This document shows, one piece after another, positions 1-11,443 of a stretch of 64,000 nt of DNA (position 1 is the stretch's first letter; every line of letters starts with the position of its first letter). Origin of the DNA: Proteles cristata cristata (lineage: Eukaryota; Chordata; Mammalia; Carnivora; Hyaenidae); the NCBI GenBank assembly GCA_017311185.1, contig JAESUZ010000424.1, forward strand, positions 62,001-126,000, written 5' to 3'. The translations under genes and the position numbers were made by a program. The notes under the pieces were generated by a model, which saw only the letters and a list, made by a program, of their open reading frames with translations, was not told the origin of the DNA and did no database searches.

Positions 1-55
1 ATCATGACCCAAGCGAAAGTCGGACGCTTAACCGACTAAGCCACCCAGGCGCCCC
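1..55 (-). mobile_element. CAN SINE head, cut by window edge
   Basis: Reverse complement of the tRNA-Lys-derived head of a carnivore SINE. It ends in the typical reversed GGGGCGCCTGGGTGGCT start. The body and tail lie outside the window to the left. Confidence 0.9.
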
Positions 56-71
56 CTTTTTTAAATAAATA

Positions 72-235
72 CGACTCTTGATTTCAGTTCAGGTCATGGT
101 CTCACTGTTCATGAGATCGAGCCCCATGTTGGACTCTGTGCTGATAACATGGGTCCTGCTTGGGAGTCTCTCTCTCTGCCCCTACCCCGCGAGTGTTCTC
201 TGTCTCTCAAAAATAAAATTGAAAATTAAAAAAAG
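72..235 (+). mobile_element. CAN SINE, headless
   Basis: Body of a carnivore SINE (GGCTCAGGTCATG-like box B region, CT-rich linker, AATAAA-type A-rich tail) without the first ~30 bases of the tRNA head. It abuts a minus-strand SINE head, giving a head-facing inverted pair. Confidence 0.85.
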
Positions 236-1739
236 AAAGAAAGAATGAGAATCAATGGAACACGCTGTCTCTTTGGAGCTTCCTCAGGTCTTTTCAAGAG
301 CAAAGGTTTCAAGCAGAGGGTCCCTTTTACCAGCAAAAATGACTGAAGAAAAATATTTTTCATGAGAGTAGGAGGAGACAATGTCATCTACCCCTAAAAA
401 GAAAGGACATCTATTTAGTCACTTCCTGAAACTCCATTCTTGTGAAGTTAGCTCACATTTCAATTTGACTTTTTCATGTCAGTGGGAGACTTCTTTGCAT
501 GCTGTTCTTTTACAGTTTGTTCTATTCCACACCCCCTTTGCTTCTCTCCTTAATGAGAATATGAAACAAAAAAAGAGCATTTTTCAGCTTTGTGTACAAT
601 ATCACCATAGCTGTTTTAAACGTCAGTTTCTGCAAATAATCTGCTTTTTTTTTTTTTTTTTTTGTAACAGGAAGGAAAAAGAATCAGTCTTTCGTATTAG
701 AAAATAAGGTTGTGCTTTAGGGAGTCTGTCTTTATGTGTGTTTCTTACAGGCTCTGGAGGAGACAAAACTCCAGTTCTTATAGTATTATGTTTCTCGTCC
801 CATGCATGTATGCGACAGCCTATGACAGAGCATTAACTTCCCATTTCCCCCTTTTTCACTTTTTCCTCCCCCTTTCCCCTCTCTTCTTTCCATCTCATTT
901 GAATGGATGCTGACAGCACCGTTCCAGAAGACTTAGCAGTGGCTATTTGTTTCACCGGAAATTTATGACTCTGCCTACCTCAAAGTCAATCTGCTGGAAG
1001 ACGCGGTCACTGCTGCATAACTGAGTGATAGTCACAACATGACTCTTGTGCCACCCCTCCAGGGATGTGTTTGTTACAGGATTTGGTCTTAAGGTAAAAA
1101 TGTAACTTAAATAAAAAAGAAAAAGAAATTCTCCCTTGCCAAAAAAAAATTCCTTTTTTATTGTAAGATAAAATGTTTTCAATATTTTGGCAAATATGTA
1201 GGAATCTTTTTAGGAATTGAGGAAAAATAACAAACCCCGCATATCTTTAGTTTTATGTGGGAAATTTGGATCTGAAATTTAAGAACAGGTGTAATTTTGC
1301 ATCTTCAGTTTGAAGAAAGACTAAAACCAGGGGATCAAAACATCCGAAGAAATCTATTCTCTAGTATCTTAGGACACAGTTCTTGCTAGAAAATTCACTC
1401 CAGTTTTTACAGAATTGATTTTTCCATCTGGCATTAGACACTGATGATTATTCAAACAATGCCTCTACTTCATAGCACTTGAAATCTATGTTTATTGAAT
1501 ATTTCTGATGGTCATTAAAGTTGAAAAATGGTAGTACCATTTAACCAAGCTGGTATACAGGAAGGTTAATTAAATATGCTATAATTATCAATTAGTAAAA
1601 TAATGAAGAGAGAACACATTTGCAATTTTTGCTATAATCATTTTTTATTTTATGATCCAGAAAGTATCTTAGGTGTTTTCAGGGTTATGAATTATCATTA
1701 TGAATAGCGAGACGATTCCTATTTGGAAATGCTCTTTAA
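236..1739. other. Unassigned AT-rich non-coding DNA
   Basis: No gene or confidently named repeat is visible. The stretch holds poly(T) at about 645-663 and A-rich segments near 1110-1150. The short open frames here have no recognisable protein similarity and no plausible codon structure. Confidence 0.6.
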
Positions 1740-1949
1740 TTTTTTTAAATGTTTATTTATTTTTGAGAAAAAGAGAGAGAAAGAGGGAGTGGGGGAAGAG
1801 GAGAGAGAGGGAGACACAGAATCTGAAGCAGGCTCCAGTCTCTGAGCTGTCAGCATAGAGCCTGACGCAGGGCTGGAACTCACAAACTGCAAGATCATGA
1901 CCTGAGCCAAAGTCAGACACTTAACCAACTGAGCCACCCAGGTACCCCT
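1740..1949 (-). mobile_element. CAN SINE (minus) with 15-bp TSD
   Basis: Complete minus-strand SINE: T-rich tail, GA-rich linker, body and reversed tRNA-like head. It is flanked by GGAAATGCTCTTTAA (1725-1739) and the same word with one change (1950-1964), a target-site duplication typical of L1-driven insertion. Confidence 0.92.
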
Positions 1950-2029
1950 GGAAATGTTCTTTAAAACACGAATGGTATGAGGCACCACAGCAACTTGGTT
2001 GAGTGTCTTGGCTCCAACTTTTATTATAT

Positions 2030-2328
2030 GTGTGATTGCAGATACATTGCTGTGTCAGTTACCTGTGGCCACCCTGGAGTTCTGTGACAAATGACTCTAA
2101 GACCCAGTGACCTCTGATTATATACATCCATGAGTTTGCTTGGTGTTAGCTGATCTAGTCTGGGCTCAGCTGGGCCTGTCTTCAATCTGTGAATTAGGTC
2201 CAGGCCCGCTTCACATATTTCTTATCCTCTCTTGCCCTAACTGAGACATATTTTTCTCATAGTGATGGAAGAATCCCAGAAGTGCAAGCCCAAACATGCA
2301 ATCCCGTGTTAAGCTTCTACTTGTGTCT
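2030..2328. mobile_element. Old LTR- or MER-like repeat, left part
   Basis: Begins with a 'gttacctgtggccaccctgg... caaatgactctaagacccagtg' pattern seen in a widespread mammalian interspersed repeat. It continues to about 2640 after the SINE at 2329-2548. Family name and strand are not certain. A related copy lies at about 55040-55560. Confidence 0.45.
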
Positions 2329-2548
2329 TTTTAAAAAATATATTTTTAATATTTATTTATTTTTGAGAGAGAGGGACAGAGTGTGAGTGGGGGAGAGGCA
2401 GAGAGAGAGGAAGACACAGAATCTGAAGCAGGCTTCAGGCTCTGAGCTGTCAGCACACAGCCCAGTGTGGGGCTTGAACTTACAGAGTGTGAGATCATGA
2501 CCTGAGCCAAAGTCAGACGCTTAACCGACTAAGCCACCCAGGCGCCCC
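2329..2548 (-). mobile_element. CAN SINE (minus) with perfect 17-bp TSD
   Basis: Full-length minus-strand SINE flanked by exact copies of AGCTTCTACTTGTGTCT (2312-2328 and 2549-2565). The identical TSD points to a relatively recent insertion into the older repeat at 2030-2640. Confidence 0.95.
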
Positions 2549-2884
2549 AGCTTCTACTTGTGTCTAATTTATGAACACTCCTTTTCCCAGAATAATTCCC
2601 ATGGTGCTAGCCCAACAAATACGGGATGGGGAAAGTATAATTTGCTCACAGAGGTTGGGTGTGTATGTGTGAATATTCACTGAGTAGTGAGTAGGCATCT
2701 AATCTGACATATTATTTCACATTTAAATCTCTATATTCCTCATCAGTAAAATCGTGACAATAAATTGAGTCATGTCCTTAGTAGTGACACATGAGACACT
2801 GTAATGTACAGAGAGCACAGAGGATAGCCACTAGGATTTTCTGAGATGCAGCTGTTGTAAAAAGGACTATTGTAGACTCATGGA

Positions 2885-4010
2885 ACCACACAACAGGAGG
2901 AGATGTTCAAGAGCTGCAAAAATAGTACAAAGAACGTTTGCTCTTCACCCAGATTCACCAATTGTTAACATTTTGCCACATTTGCTTTTCCTGAACCTTT
3001 TGAGAGTCAAGTTGTAGACATCATGGTCCTTTATCCCTAAATGCTTCCAGTGTCTATTTCCTCAGAACAAGAACAGTCTGTTATATAGCCACAGTGCACT
3101 ATCAAATTCAGAAAACTTAACAATGATTCACTACTATTGTCTACTGTATAGTCTGTATTCAAATCTCACCAATTGTTTCTGTAATTTTATGGCAAACCCT
3201 TCCCCCCACCTTCTCCAATCCAGAACCTACTCCAAAATCATACAAGGTATTTAGTCTTCATGGTGTTTGTTCTCACCTTTAATTTGAAAGAATTCTTCAA
3301 CCTCTCTATATCTTGTGTTGTTGCTTGTCAAAGACTGTAGGTCAATTAGTTGGTGGACTGTCCCTTGTTTTTTTCTTTCTTTCTGATGTATTTTTTCTTT
3401 TCATGATTACATTAGGTTATGCATTTGGGGCAAAATATTTCATCAGTGATACTGTGTTTTTCCCAGTGCATCACATCGGGACACCCATGATGTCTGCTTG
3501 TCCCAAAATTGGCGATATTAACTTTGATCCTTTGATTAAGGTGGTGCCTGTCAGGTGTCTTCATTAGGAATCACTCTTTTCCTTTTGTAATTTATAAGAA
3601 ATCTGTTGTAAAATGCTTTGGGACAGTGTAGATATCCTATTGTCCCTCCTATGTTCACCCTACTTTTTGTAGCCATTGATAATTCTTTCCAGACTCAATC
3701 ATTACTATAACGGTTTGGAAAAGTTGCTTTTCCAACTCCATTGTCTTTTCTACATTTATGAGTTGGCATTCTTCTATGAGGGAGACTCCCCATGTATTTA
3801 ATCAGTATGGACTTGTGGATTTTTATTCAATTCCATGGATTATAGGACACAGTACATAATTTTTATTATATTTGATGCTTGAATTGTCCCATATTTAGCC
3901 AGTTAGGAGCTCCTTCAAGTTGGCTGCCGTGTCCTTTTGATTACATTCTTACTTTTTGGCATAAAAGTCATTCCAGAGTTCATGTTGTACTTTTTTTGCT
4001 CCAGTCCTGG
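2885..4010. mobile_element. Ancient LINE-like interspersed repeat (1.1 kb)
   Basis: Continuous similarity to a mammal-wide repeat containing phrases such as 'gccacatttgcttttcctgaacc', 'gcatcacatcgggacaccc' and 'gatattaactttgatcc'. I associate it with old L1-type 3' non-coding sequence, but I cannot name the subfamily. The 84-residue frame at 3313-3567 lies wholly inside it and is not a gene. Confidence 0.5.
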
Positions 4011-4280
4011 AATTAGCCATTTCTCTAAGGAACCCTAGTTTAATATGTTCTTTTGCCTTCAGGCTGAGTCATATTAATTCGGATGAAAACTCAGACCATA
4101 AGCTCAGTAATGCAGGTTTAATAACATGATCATGAGCACTCTGAGGAGCTGTACACGCAAACATATTTTACTGACTTTTACATAGTAACTCCAAGTTGAT
4201 GATATTATAAAATATCAGAACTTGGCAAACTGACTTATGCACAAAAATTGCATGACTCATTAGTTGACTACATCAAGTAC

Positions 4281-5338
4281 GTGTGTGTGTGTGAGACCAG
4301 GGACAAAGAAGAGGTGAACCAGGTGTCACAAGGAGAGGTCATCTCCACAACATTCCATTTATACACAGAACTAAATAGACAAACAGAGTCACTACTGAGG
4401 TTAGAAGTGGGCAGCATGCTAAAAGAAAGAAACAGGTTGGGAATTCGGGTGTCATAAAAAATATAGGACCCCCCCCCAAACTGGGGTGCCTGGGGGAGGG
4501 ACTGAGTCTGCTTCAATCCAAGCAGAATCAGATATAAAGCAGTTTGGGAAGGCCAGAACCATCAGGGATAGAGGAGGGAGGAAGGTCCAGAGGGTGAGGG
4601 GATTGTTTGGCAACTGGGGTGAAGAGATTGCCCTCCCCCTGCTGGGATCCGCTCAACCCCTGGGGTCTGGGAGGAAGGGGGCAGCCTGCAACGTCCATTG
4701 GTGGGTCTGGGCTGCCAGACGCCCCACGGAGGGGCTAGAGGGGGCTGACAAAGGCTTGCCCTCCAGGGAGATGGCAACACTGACTCCCAGCTTCTCTGAC
4801 AGGGTGCAGCGGTCCTTGACCTCCTCATACAGCAAGTTTGCTTGTAATTCATGCTTGATGTCCATCAGCTTCTTCTTGATGGCGTCCTTGGGGCTGATTT
4901 AGATCACTTTGCTCTTAAGCAGTGCAGACTCCGGTGCACAGAAGATAAACACCAGGTCCTCCTTCTTGCTGTCCTTGGTCTCACAGGTTGCGTCATAGAG
5001 GGCATAGTGGCAGTAGTTGTCTGGCAGCATCTTGATTAAGGTGGCATCGGGGTCGTCCAGGGTCTGGCCCTCATCATTTGGCAAGGATCTCCTTGCCCTC
5101 CTCCCGGGATGGTGTTCTTCTTGTCCTCGCTAAGGCAGAAGACTACTGCCTTCTTGTGCTTCTTCACCTCCTCTGGTGTGGACGACTTATACATCTCCAC
5201 GTTCTTGAACACTTCGATGACGCCATCAGACACTGCCTACGCTGGACGCCATGTTTCCGGAAGTGAGAGGGAGCTTGAATGGAGAGTCAGAAGAGACGAG
5301 AGTACACCTGTAGCTGCTGTCGGATCCCACCGCCGCAC
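4281..5338 (-). pseudogene. CFL1: Processed pseudogene of cofilin-1 (CFL1)
   Basis: Cofilin-1 is a 166-residue actin-depolymerising protein of the cytosol. This copy is not functional. On the minus strand the start codon is at 5252-5250, preceded by the typical TTCCGGAAAC leader. Recognisable blocks follow in order: [84 protein letters not shown]. Damage seen: a +1 insertion within the first ten codons; two +1 insertions between the KKN block and GQT (about 5065-5110); a nonsense TAA replacing the Tyr codon after KSK.I (about 4900); a 3-bp insertion after LQAN; and the normal stop changed to TCA (about 4760). Downstream sequence to about 4290 resembles the CFL1 3' UTR. There are no introns. 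CAAGTAC flanks both ends (4274-4280, 5339-5345), a possible degraded TSD. The poly(A) tail appears replaced by an (AC)n run at 4281-4293. Confidence 0.93.
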
Positions 5339-5345
5339 CAAGTAC

Positions 5346-5542
5346 ATTTAAACATCATCCATTATAACAAAAGATGTGACCTGCCGATCCCACACGAAAC
5401 AAGATAGATACATGCGATCATATAACATTTACTTCTGAAAAGTTTATTCTTTCAGGAAGAAAACTGTAAATAAATGCATTTGCCGTTATCTGCATACATT
5501 AAAGAGATTCCAAAGTCCCTGTCAATCATCTCTCTCTCTCTC
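5346..5542. other. Unassigned non-coding DNA
   Basis: Flank between the CFL1 pseudogene and a SINE cluster. It ends in a short CT run (5530-5543). Nothing recognisable. Confidence 0.5.
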
Positions 5543-5634
5543 TTTTTAAAGTTTATTTTTTTCAAAGTTTATTTATTTTGAGAGAGAGATTGGGAATCCC
5601 AAGTGGGTTCTGTACTGAGCTACCAGGACACCCT
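5543..5634 (-). mobile_element. CAN SINE (minus), internally deleted
   Basis: T-rich tail and GA-rich linker of a minus-strand SINE join directly to a degraded reversed head ('gagctaccaggacaccc'). Most of the tRNA-related part is missing. Confidence 0.65.
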
Positions 5635-5744
5635 GAATTTATTTATTTATTTATTTAGTAATCTCTACACCCAATGTGGGACTCAACTCATAACCCCAAG
5701 ATCAAAAGTTGCATGCTCTTTTGACTGAGCCAACCAGGTGCTCC
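5635..5744 (-). mobile_element. Old short CAN SINE (minus)
   Basis: (ATTT)n tail, then 'agtaatctctacacccaatgtggg' and a reversed head ending 'ccaaccaggtgctcc'. This is the older, shorter SINEC type whose body ends with GGGTGTAGAGATTAC on the sense strand. Confidence 0.8.
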
Positions 5745-5777
5745 TATTTCTCTTTAAAAAAAAAAATCACAGTCAAG

Positions 5778-5960
5778 GGGCTCTTTGATGGCTCAGTTGG
5801 TTAAACATCAGACTCTTGATTTTGGCTCAGGTTGTAATCTCACGAATTGTGAATTGAGCCCCACGTCAGGCTTTGCACTGACAGCATGGAGTCTCCTTGG
5901 GATTCTCTCCCATCCTCTCTTTCTACCTCTCCCTTCCCTCTCAAAATAAATAAACTTAAA
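5778..5960 (+). mobile_element. CAN SINE (plus)
   Basis: Head 'ggctctttgatggctcagttgg', body with GGCTCAGGT..TAATCTCA and an AATAAATAAAC tail. It completes a three-SINE cluster at 5543-5960. Confidence 0.85.
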
Positions 5961-7036
5961 GCACGTCATAAATACAGTGAAGAATCTGGACATTGTCTTG
6001 ACTGTTGTCGAAGAGAAATATGTCACCTGTCTGAGTGTAACATGAAAACTTTAGTGAACATGTTAGCAGAGATAATTCATATGTATAGGTCAGCATTGAT
6101 TAGGAATTCATGAGGCAGGCCATTCTTTTAACCTTCCGGCTGATCAAATTGCCTTTTTGTCTCGCAGTCCACACAATCCAGTGGGTTAGTCATTTATGAA
6201 TTGATTTTTTTCTGCCTCCTTCTACTAGTCCTCTTTTTTAGTTTTCTGTTTACATTCCCATGGATGTCAAGCATAACACTCTCTCTTCATTTCACATTCC
6301 TGAGGATGCCGACTTCTCTAGGAGGCTGGGTTTCTTCAGGCTTTTGCAACGAGCAAAGCACTTTGGGTAGCAATACCCTCTCGTGTGACTCCATGCTTAT
6401 CCAGACAGCACAAGTGTTTGGATGGAGCCAGGAAGCAGCAGCAGCAGAGAAATCCAGCCCTGGCCCAGTGGAGGAGTGACCCACTAGCATCATTCTACTA
6501 GCCTCGAATGAGGGTGGGGTGGGGACCTGAACTTGCCCTCAGGCTGGGGCAGGGGGAAGAGGGTGAGAGAGCATGCATGCATGCCCACAAGTCTTTGCCA
6601 TGCCCATAAAAGTCCCTACAACACCATTTCTTAGTGCAAAACTGCGTAAGACCTCTCCTTATTGGTGAATCCTGAGCACGTTTTTAGTGCTTTGTCTGTA
6701 ATTGTCATAATATGGATGATCTAATTTATATTATTGGTATGAGCGTGCTTATCTGTCTGCTTCCTAAATTTTTATGTAAGCATCTTGAGATCAGGGATGT
6801 CTCTAGCTTGTCTTTACACACCTTATATGGTGAACAATGAAAAGTGCTCAATAAGTATTTGTTGACATGAAGTTTGATGATCTCTTTTATTCCCAAAATC
6901 CAATTATACAACGTATTCATCTATAAGGGTTTCCCCCCCAAATTATTTCTCTTAAACAGGCAACACTTAGACCAATACTTTGGCAGCATTTAAGTCCAAC
7001 TTAGACCTTCATCACTCATGACAAATCACATTGTTT
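5961..7036. other. Unassigned non-coding DNA
   Basis: No gene found. Contains an (ATGC)n run at 6571-6584 and purine-rich GGGG tracts near 6510-6560. Part of 6740-6860 may be an eroded L2-type 3' end ('gtgctcaataagtatttgttga'). Confidence 0.5.
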
Positions 7037-7051
7037 AAAAATGGTGATCAG

Positions 7052-7241
7052 ATGAGATGCCCAGGTGGCTCAGTCGTTAGGTGTCAGACTTTGGCTCAGG
7101 TCATGATCTCGCAGTTCGCAGTTTGTGAGTTCTGTGCTGACAGCTCAGAGCCTGGAGCCTGCTTCAGATTCTGTGTCTCCCTGTCTCTCTGCCCTTCCCC
7201 TACTCGCACTCTGTCTCTCTCAAAAATAAATAAACATTAAA
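7052..7241 (+). mobile_element. CAN SINE (plus) with 14-bp TSD
   Basis: SINE head, body and AATAAATAAAC tail. Flanked by exact AAAATGGTGATCAG direct repeats (about 7038-7051 and 7242-7255). Confidence 0.93.
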
Positions 7242-7677
7242 AAAATGGTGATCAGGCACAAGAGTTTAACAAGGGAGCGCATTCCCCACTCACGAGGACA
7301 AAGATGGCAGTGGGGCTCCCCACTGTGCAGGTCGGTGCCATCATTTCCTGTTCACCCCTTTTTTGCAAGAATGGGAAAATTCCACAGAGATCCACAAATA
7401 CCACCTTTCAGAATTAGATATCTCATTTATGGTTCCAGAAAAACAGCATATTTATTTATGTCTGTTTGATTAACTTCATTAAATCTTTAATCCCCAAAGC
7501 ATAAGTGCTTAACATGATTAATCATTTACATGAATAATTAAAATAGGAATTGGAGCTTTTCTTAAAAAAGAAATAATAGTTGAGTGTAAACTAGAAATAT
7601 GAACTCTGTTCTCTCACATCATCCTTGAATCTGGGCCAGCTCTGGTACCAGGCTTGGGAGACTGGCCACCCTGGGGG

Positions 7678-7845
7678 GGACACTCAGCTCTGCCACCTCC
7701 TGACTGTGTGTCATCTGGATGAATTCCTTAACCTCTCTCTGCCTCTATTTCCTTATCTTTAAAATGGGCATTATAGTCCTTTGTCTAAGCCCTTAACATT
7801 ATTGTGAGGCCTAAATAAGTCAACATTTATTAAAAGCTCACTGTG
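7678..7845 (+). mobile_element. MIR element (plus)
   Basis: Core-SINE pattern: 'ctctgccacctcctgactgtgtg', then 'ccttaacctctctctgcctc', 'ttccttatctttaaaatgggc' and 'gtgaggcctaaat'. This matches the mammal-wide MIR consensus in the correct order. Boundaries approximate. Confidence 0.85.
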
Positions 7846-9710
7846 GAGCTTGGTAGGGGCCAAGCACCAGTGACTGAGCAATTCGGTGAGTCTATAAACT
7901 GTCCGGTGAGCATACATGCCATACATCTCCGAGCATATGGGCCAAGGCTCTACCATGGGCATTCTGCTGTTTGGAGCCCATTTTCTTTCTTCTCCGAACC
8001 CTGAAAAAGCTGAAAGCTTTGCTGATTGTTGAGAGACGGCTAAATTAGCCATGTGGGGCCTGGAAATATTTCCAGGCTGAGGTTATAGGTTGATGGAATG
8101 GAGTTCCCTCCCCTTGGGTCCCTACGACCCTAGGATTCTTGGAGGATCCAGCTGCTACCCCAATGAGGGGCAAGCTGCCTTCTGAGAAGACACAGAAGTG
8201 AGGGGAGCCAGGTTCGGGGATATTTGGACCAGGGGACTCATGAAGAAGAAAGCCACTGGGAGGACAATAAGGAGGAAGGAGGACCAAGGTCCCAAGTGTC
8301 AGGCTTTCAGCAGAGGTAGAAAGATGCTGTCCATGATGTTAGCAGGGGTCCAAGCTTGTAAAGACTCACTCACCGCACTTAACTGTACATTAGGCAGATG
8401 CAGGTTCTGCAAGGGCAGTGAGTCTCTAGGATGCTGTAAAAGCTCATTTAACGGGACTCCCCCCCACCCCCCACTAACATTCTGTAGAATGTTAGAGATC
8501 CTTGTGACATCTCGCCGTGTGCCTTCCAGATGTGGGCTTGCCCGACCATTGCTCAGCAGGTCCTGGACAGTCAGGTGCAAACTGAAACCCAAGGTCCGCG
8601 AAAGGGATTATGGCACACGGTGTGGTCAGGGCAGCCTTCTGGCCACTGGCCAAGCCCTTCTGGCTTCCCCGGTACATTTCCTTGGGATGTTTTACAATCT
8701 TTTGCCTGCTTAAGGAGACTGCTCCTGGGATACTGGGACCCTAGATATTTGAAGAAACTTGAAAACAGGTTTCGATGTTTAGGCAGTTCCATAAAGAGTG
8801 AGCGGCACAGGGTATGTTTGGTTATTCAACGAAGTTTCATTTCCGCCTTCATGTTTGTTTGCTTCTCTTTGACCGGTTACGCTTCGATGTATTCTGTTTT
8901 AGTTACATGGCTTTCTTGATCTACACCCAGCATCTCCAACACTGTAGATGTAATTAAAATCAATATTGTCCCTCTTCTGCAAGGAAACGGATACATGCAT
9001 TTTTTTTGCTGAGCAAATGGCTACCACATTTACCTTGGCACTGCCTGCATTTGAGAACACCTATTTTCTTCACCTCTCATAATAGGAAGAAAATGAGCAC
9101 TTTGAATTCTCCAGTGGATTTGTGGAAAGGTTTCTGATTCCACAATGCTGAATTGTTAAAATGGCGTGGCCTGTGAATGATCTCATGTCACTAATACAAA
9201 ATGAAAACCCCTGCAGGCAATTGCTTTTCCTAATTCTGTTTGATTTTCTAAGAGCAGACACCGTTATTCAAAGCACACATGAAATCGTGCACCTGGGCGT
9301 TTAAATTTGGGACTGAATCTCCTACAGACCTGAGCTTGAAGAAAGGCTTCAGGGAATTAGCATTTTCCCAGCAGTAGATTTAATAACCCTGAAAAAGGGT
9401 TTGTGAATCCTACTGTCCATCATGGAGCTCAGTTACTTTAAAGTGTCGTACGAGGGAGATAGATTTTATTAAGGAGATTTCTATTCCACCGACAAGGCCC
9501 TGGGAAATTGTAATAGACATAAAAAACCAACCATGTATTATGAGATTATTTGTCAGATTTCTGTTTTTCTTTTTTTCCTGGTTTACGCTATTTGGTGCTG
9601 CAAATAAGCAGTGCTAAAGTAACGTCTTAGACAGCAGCTTGCTTTGGAAAAATAAAATCCAATCTGTGTGGAATCTAGAAAGGAAAGCCCCTTTCTACCA
9701 TCATTATGCT
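7846..9710. other. Unassigned non-coding DNA
   Basis: About 1.9 kb without a recognised gene or repeat. Overlapping open frames up to 171 residues occur at 8198-8713 on both strands, but none shows family motifs or a plausible start context. They sit in a locally GC-richer patch where stop codons are rare. Confidence 0.5.
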
Positions 9711-9753
9711 CTTTCTTTCTTTCTTTCTTTCTTTCTTTTCTTTCTTCCTTTCT
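9711..9753. repeat. (TTTC)n microsatellite
   Basis: Tandem CTTT units with minor interruptions. On the minus strand this is the A-rich tail of the adjoining SINE, so it probably grew from the tail. Confidence 0.9.
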
Positions 9754-9965
9754 TAAAAATTTTTAATGTTTACTTTTATTTTTGAGACAGTGACAGAGTG
9801 TGGGTGGGGGAAGGGCAGAGAGAGAGGGAGACACAGATTTCAAAGCAGGCTCCACACTCTGAGCTGTCAGCACAGAGCCCCATGCAGGGCTCAAACTCAT
9901 GAAGTGTGAGATCATGACCTGAGCTGAAGTCAGATGCTTAACTGACTGAGCCACCCAGGTGCCCC
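9754..9965 (-). mobile_element. CAN SINE (minus)
   Basis: Complete minus SINE ending in reversed head 'gagccacccaggtgcccc'. It is followed immediately by another minus SINE, forming a head-to-tail tandem. Confidence 0.92.
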
Positions 9966-10199
9966 TCCTTTCTTTTTTTAAAGTTTATTTATCTACTGAG
10001 AGAGAGAGAGAGAGAGAGAGAAGGCACACGCGAGTGTGTGTGCCCGTGGGGGAGGGGCAGAGAGCGAGAGAGAGAGAGAATCCCAAGCAACTCAGCACAG
10101 AGCCTGATGCAGGGCTGGAACTCATGAACTGTTTGATCAGGACCTGAACTGAAGTCAAGAGTCGGATGCTTAACTGACTGAGCCACCCAGGCGCTCCCC
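9966..10199 (-). mobile_element. CAN SINE (minus), second of tandem pair
   Basis: T-rich tail, expanded (GA)n linker at 9998-10020, body and reversed head ending 'ccacccaggcgctcccc'. A short CTACCA match on both sides of the pair (9695 and 10199 regions) is too weak to call a TSD. Confidence 0.9.
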
Positions 10200-10640
10200 T
10201 ACCACCGCTAGGCTTTTTTCTTATATGTTCATTCATTCCTCATTTGGGTTTCACTGTTGCTTCCCATGTTAGGTGCAAGATTCACGGACCTTGATGGCTT
10301 TTGTGAGGATCTGGGGGGACAGACTGAGCATCTTTCTCTGGTTCTCATCTTAGGACCATGCGTCAATGTGCATATGTAGGACTTGCATCTTGTAGGGAAA
10401 ATAGCTTGTGAAGCTGGTGAGGGGAGGGTTGGGGGGGGCAAGAGGGGCCTGCAACTGACCACGGCACTTTGCCATCCAGCTGTGACCCCACACAGGACAA
10501 GGCTGTGATCCCTTTGGGCCACTTTGACTAAATCTTGCGATAGTAAGGAGGCCTAATCAGAAGAGCTCCTGGATTTTCTAGACCGACTCACAATTTTCTG
10601 CTTTGAATTGCCACTGGAAATTTTAGCTATGTGCATTTTA
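10200..10640. other. Unassigned non-coding DNA
   Basis: No gene or repeat recognised. Contains a G-rich tract at 10420-10450. Confidence 0.5.
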
Positions 10641-10819
10641 TGTGCTTTTAAAATTTATAATCACCCATCTATTCACACAACAAGTATTTATTGAGTGTTT
10701 ACCACGTGCCAGGCATGTTTCCAGTGCTGGAGATACAATAGTGGAAAAAAAATCACAGACATGGCCCTCATTCTTACACTGATAGAGATGCCGGCTTAGT
10801 GGGAAGGAAGACATTAAAT
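10641..10819 (-). mobile_element. L2 LINE 3' end (minus), part 1
   Basis: Reverse complement of the L2 end: 'caagtatttattgagtgtttacca', 'gtgccaggcatg', 'gctggagatacaatagtg', then 'ggccctcattcttacactgat'. The same element seems to resume at about 11890-12055 beyond later insertions. Confidence 0.8.
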
Positions 10820-10831
10820 AAAGAACAGCAT

Positions 10832-11042
10832 GGGGCGCCTGGGTGACTTAGTCGGTTAAGTGTCCGACTTTCGCTTAGGTCATGATCTCGTAGTTCGTGG
10901 GTTCGAGCCCCACATCGGGCTCTGTACTGACTGCTAGCTCAGAGCCTGGAGCTTATTTCAGAGTCGATCTCCCTCTCTCTCTGACCCTCCCCTGCTCACA
11001 CTGTCTCTCTCTCTCTCTCTCTCTCTCCTGGAAAAAAAAAAA
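10832..11042 (+). mobile_element. CAN SINE (plus) with 14-bp TSD
   Basis: Full SINE from GGGGCGCCTGGGTG to a (CT)n linker and poly(A). AAAGAACAGCATGG is repeated exactly at about 10820-10833 and 11043-11056. It splits the L2. Confidence 0.93.
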
Positions 11043-11089
11043 AAAGAACAGCATGGGCAGGGAAGCGATGGGTGAAACAGGTGAAGTGG

Positions 11090-11207
11090 ATTAAGAGGAT
11101 CTTTAGCATGATGAGCACTGAGCAATGCCTAGAATTGTTGAATCGATATATATATTGTACACCTAAAACCGATATAACACTGTAAGTGTATTGGAATTTA
11201 AAAAAAT
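11090..11207 (+). mobile_element. Carnivore L1 3' terminus (plus)
   Basis: 'gatgagcactgagcaatg', 'gtacacctaaaacc.atataacactgta' and an A-rich end match the 3' UTR end of carnivore L1. 5'-truncated to roughly 120 bp. Confidence 0.75.
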
Positions 11208-11224
11208 AGAGAAAAACATTTTTA

Positions 11225-11443
11225 TTTTATTTTTTTAAATATTTTTTATTTATTTCTAGGAGAGAGAGAGAGCGTGAGCAGGGGAGGGTCAGAGAGAGAG
11301 GGAGATACAGACTCTGAAATAAGCTCCAGGCTCTGAGCTGGCAGTCAGCACAGAGCCCAACGTGGGGCTCAAACCCACGAACCACGAGATCATGACCTAA
11401 GCGAAAGTCGGACGCTTAACCAACTAAGCCACCCAGGTGCCCC
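11225..11443 (-). mobile_element. CAN SINE (minus) with perfect 17-bp TSD
   Basis: Full-length minus SINE inserted into the A-rich end of the L1 fragment. AGAGAAAAACATTTTTA is exact at 11208-11224 and 11444-11460. Confidence 0.95.

Noticed and set aside
4486..4902. 138-residue plus-strand frame
   Set aside because: Antisense shadow of the CFL1 pseudogene 3' UTR and coding end.
8198..8713. 171-residue plus-strand frame
   Set aside because: No recognisable domain, no splice or start context, and overlapped by similar-length frames on the other strand. Consistent with chance in GC-richer DNA.
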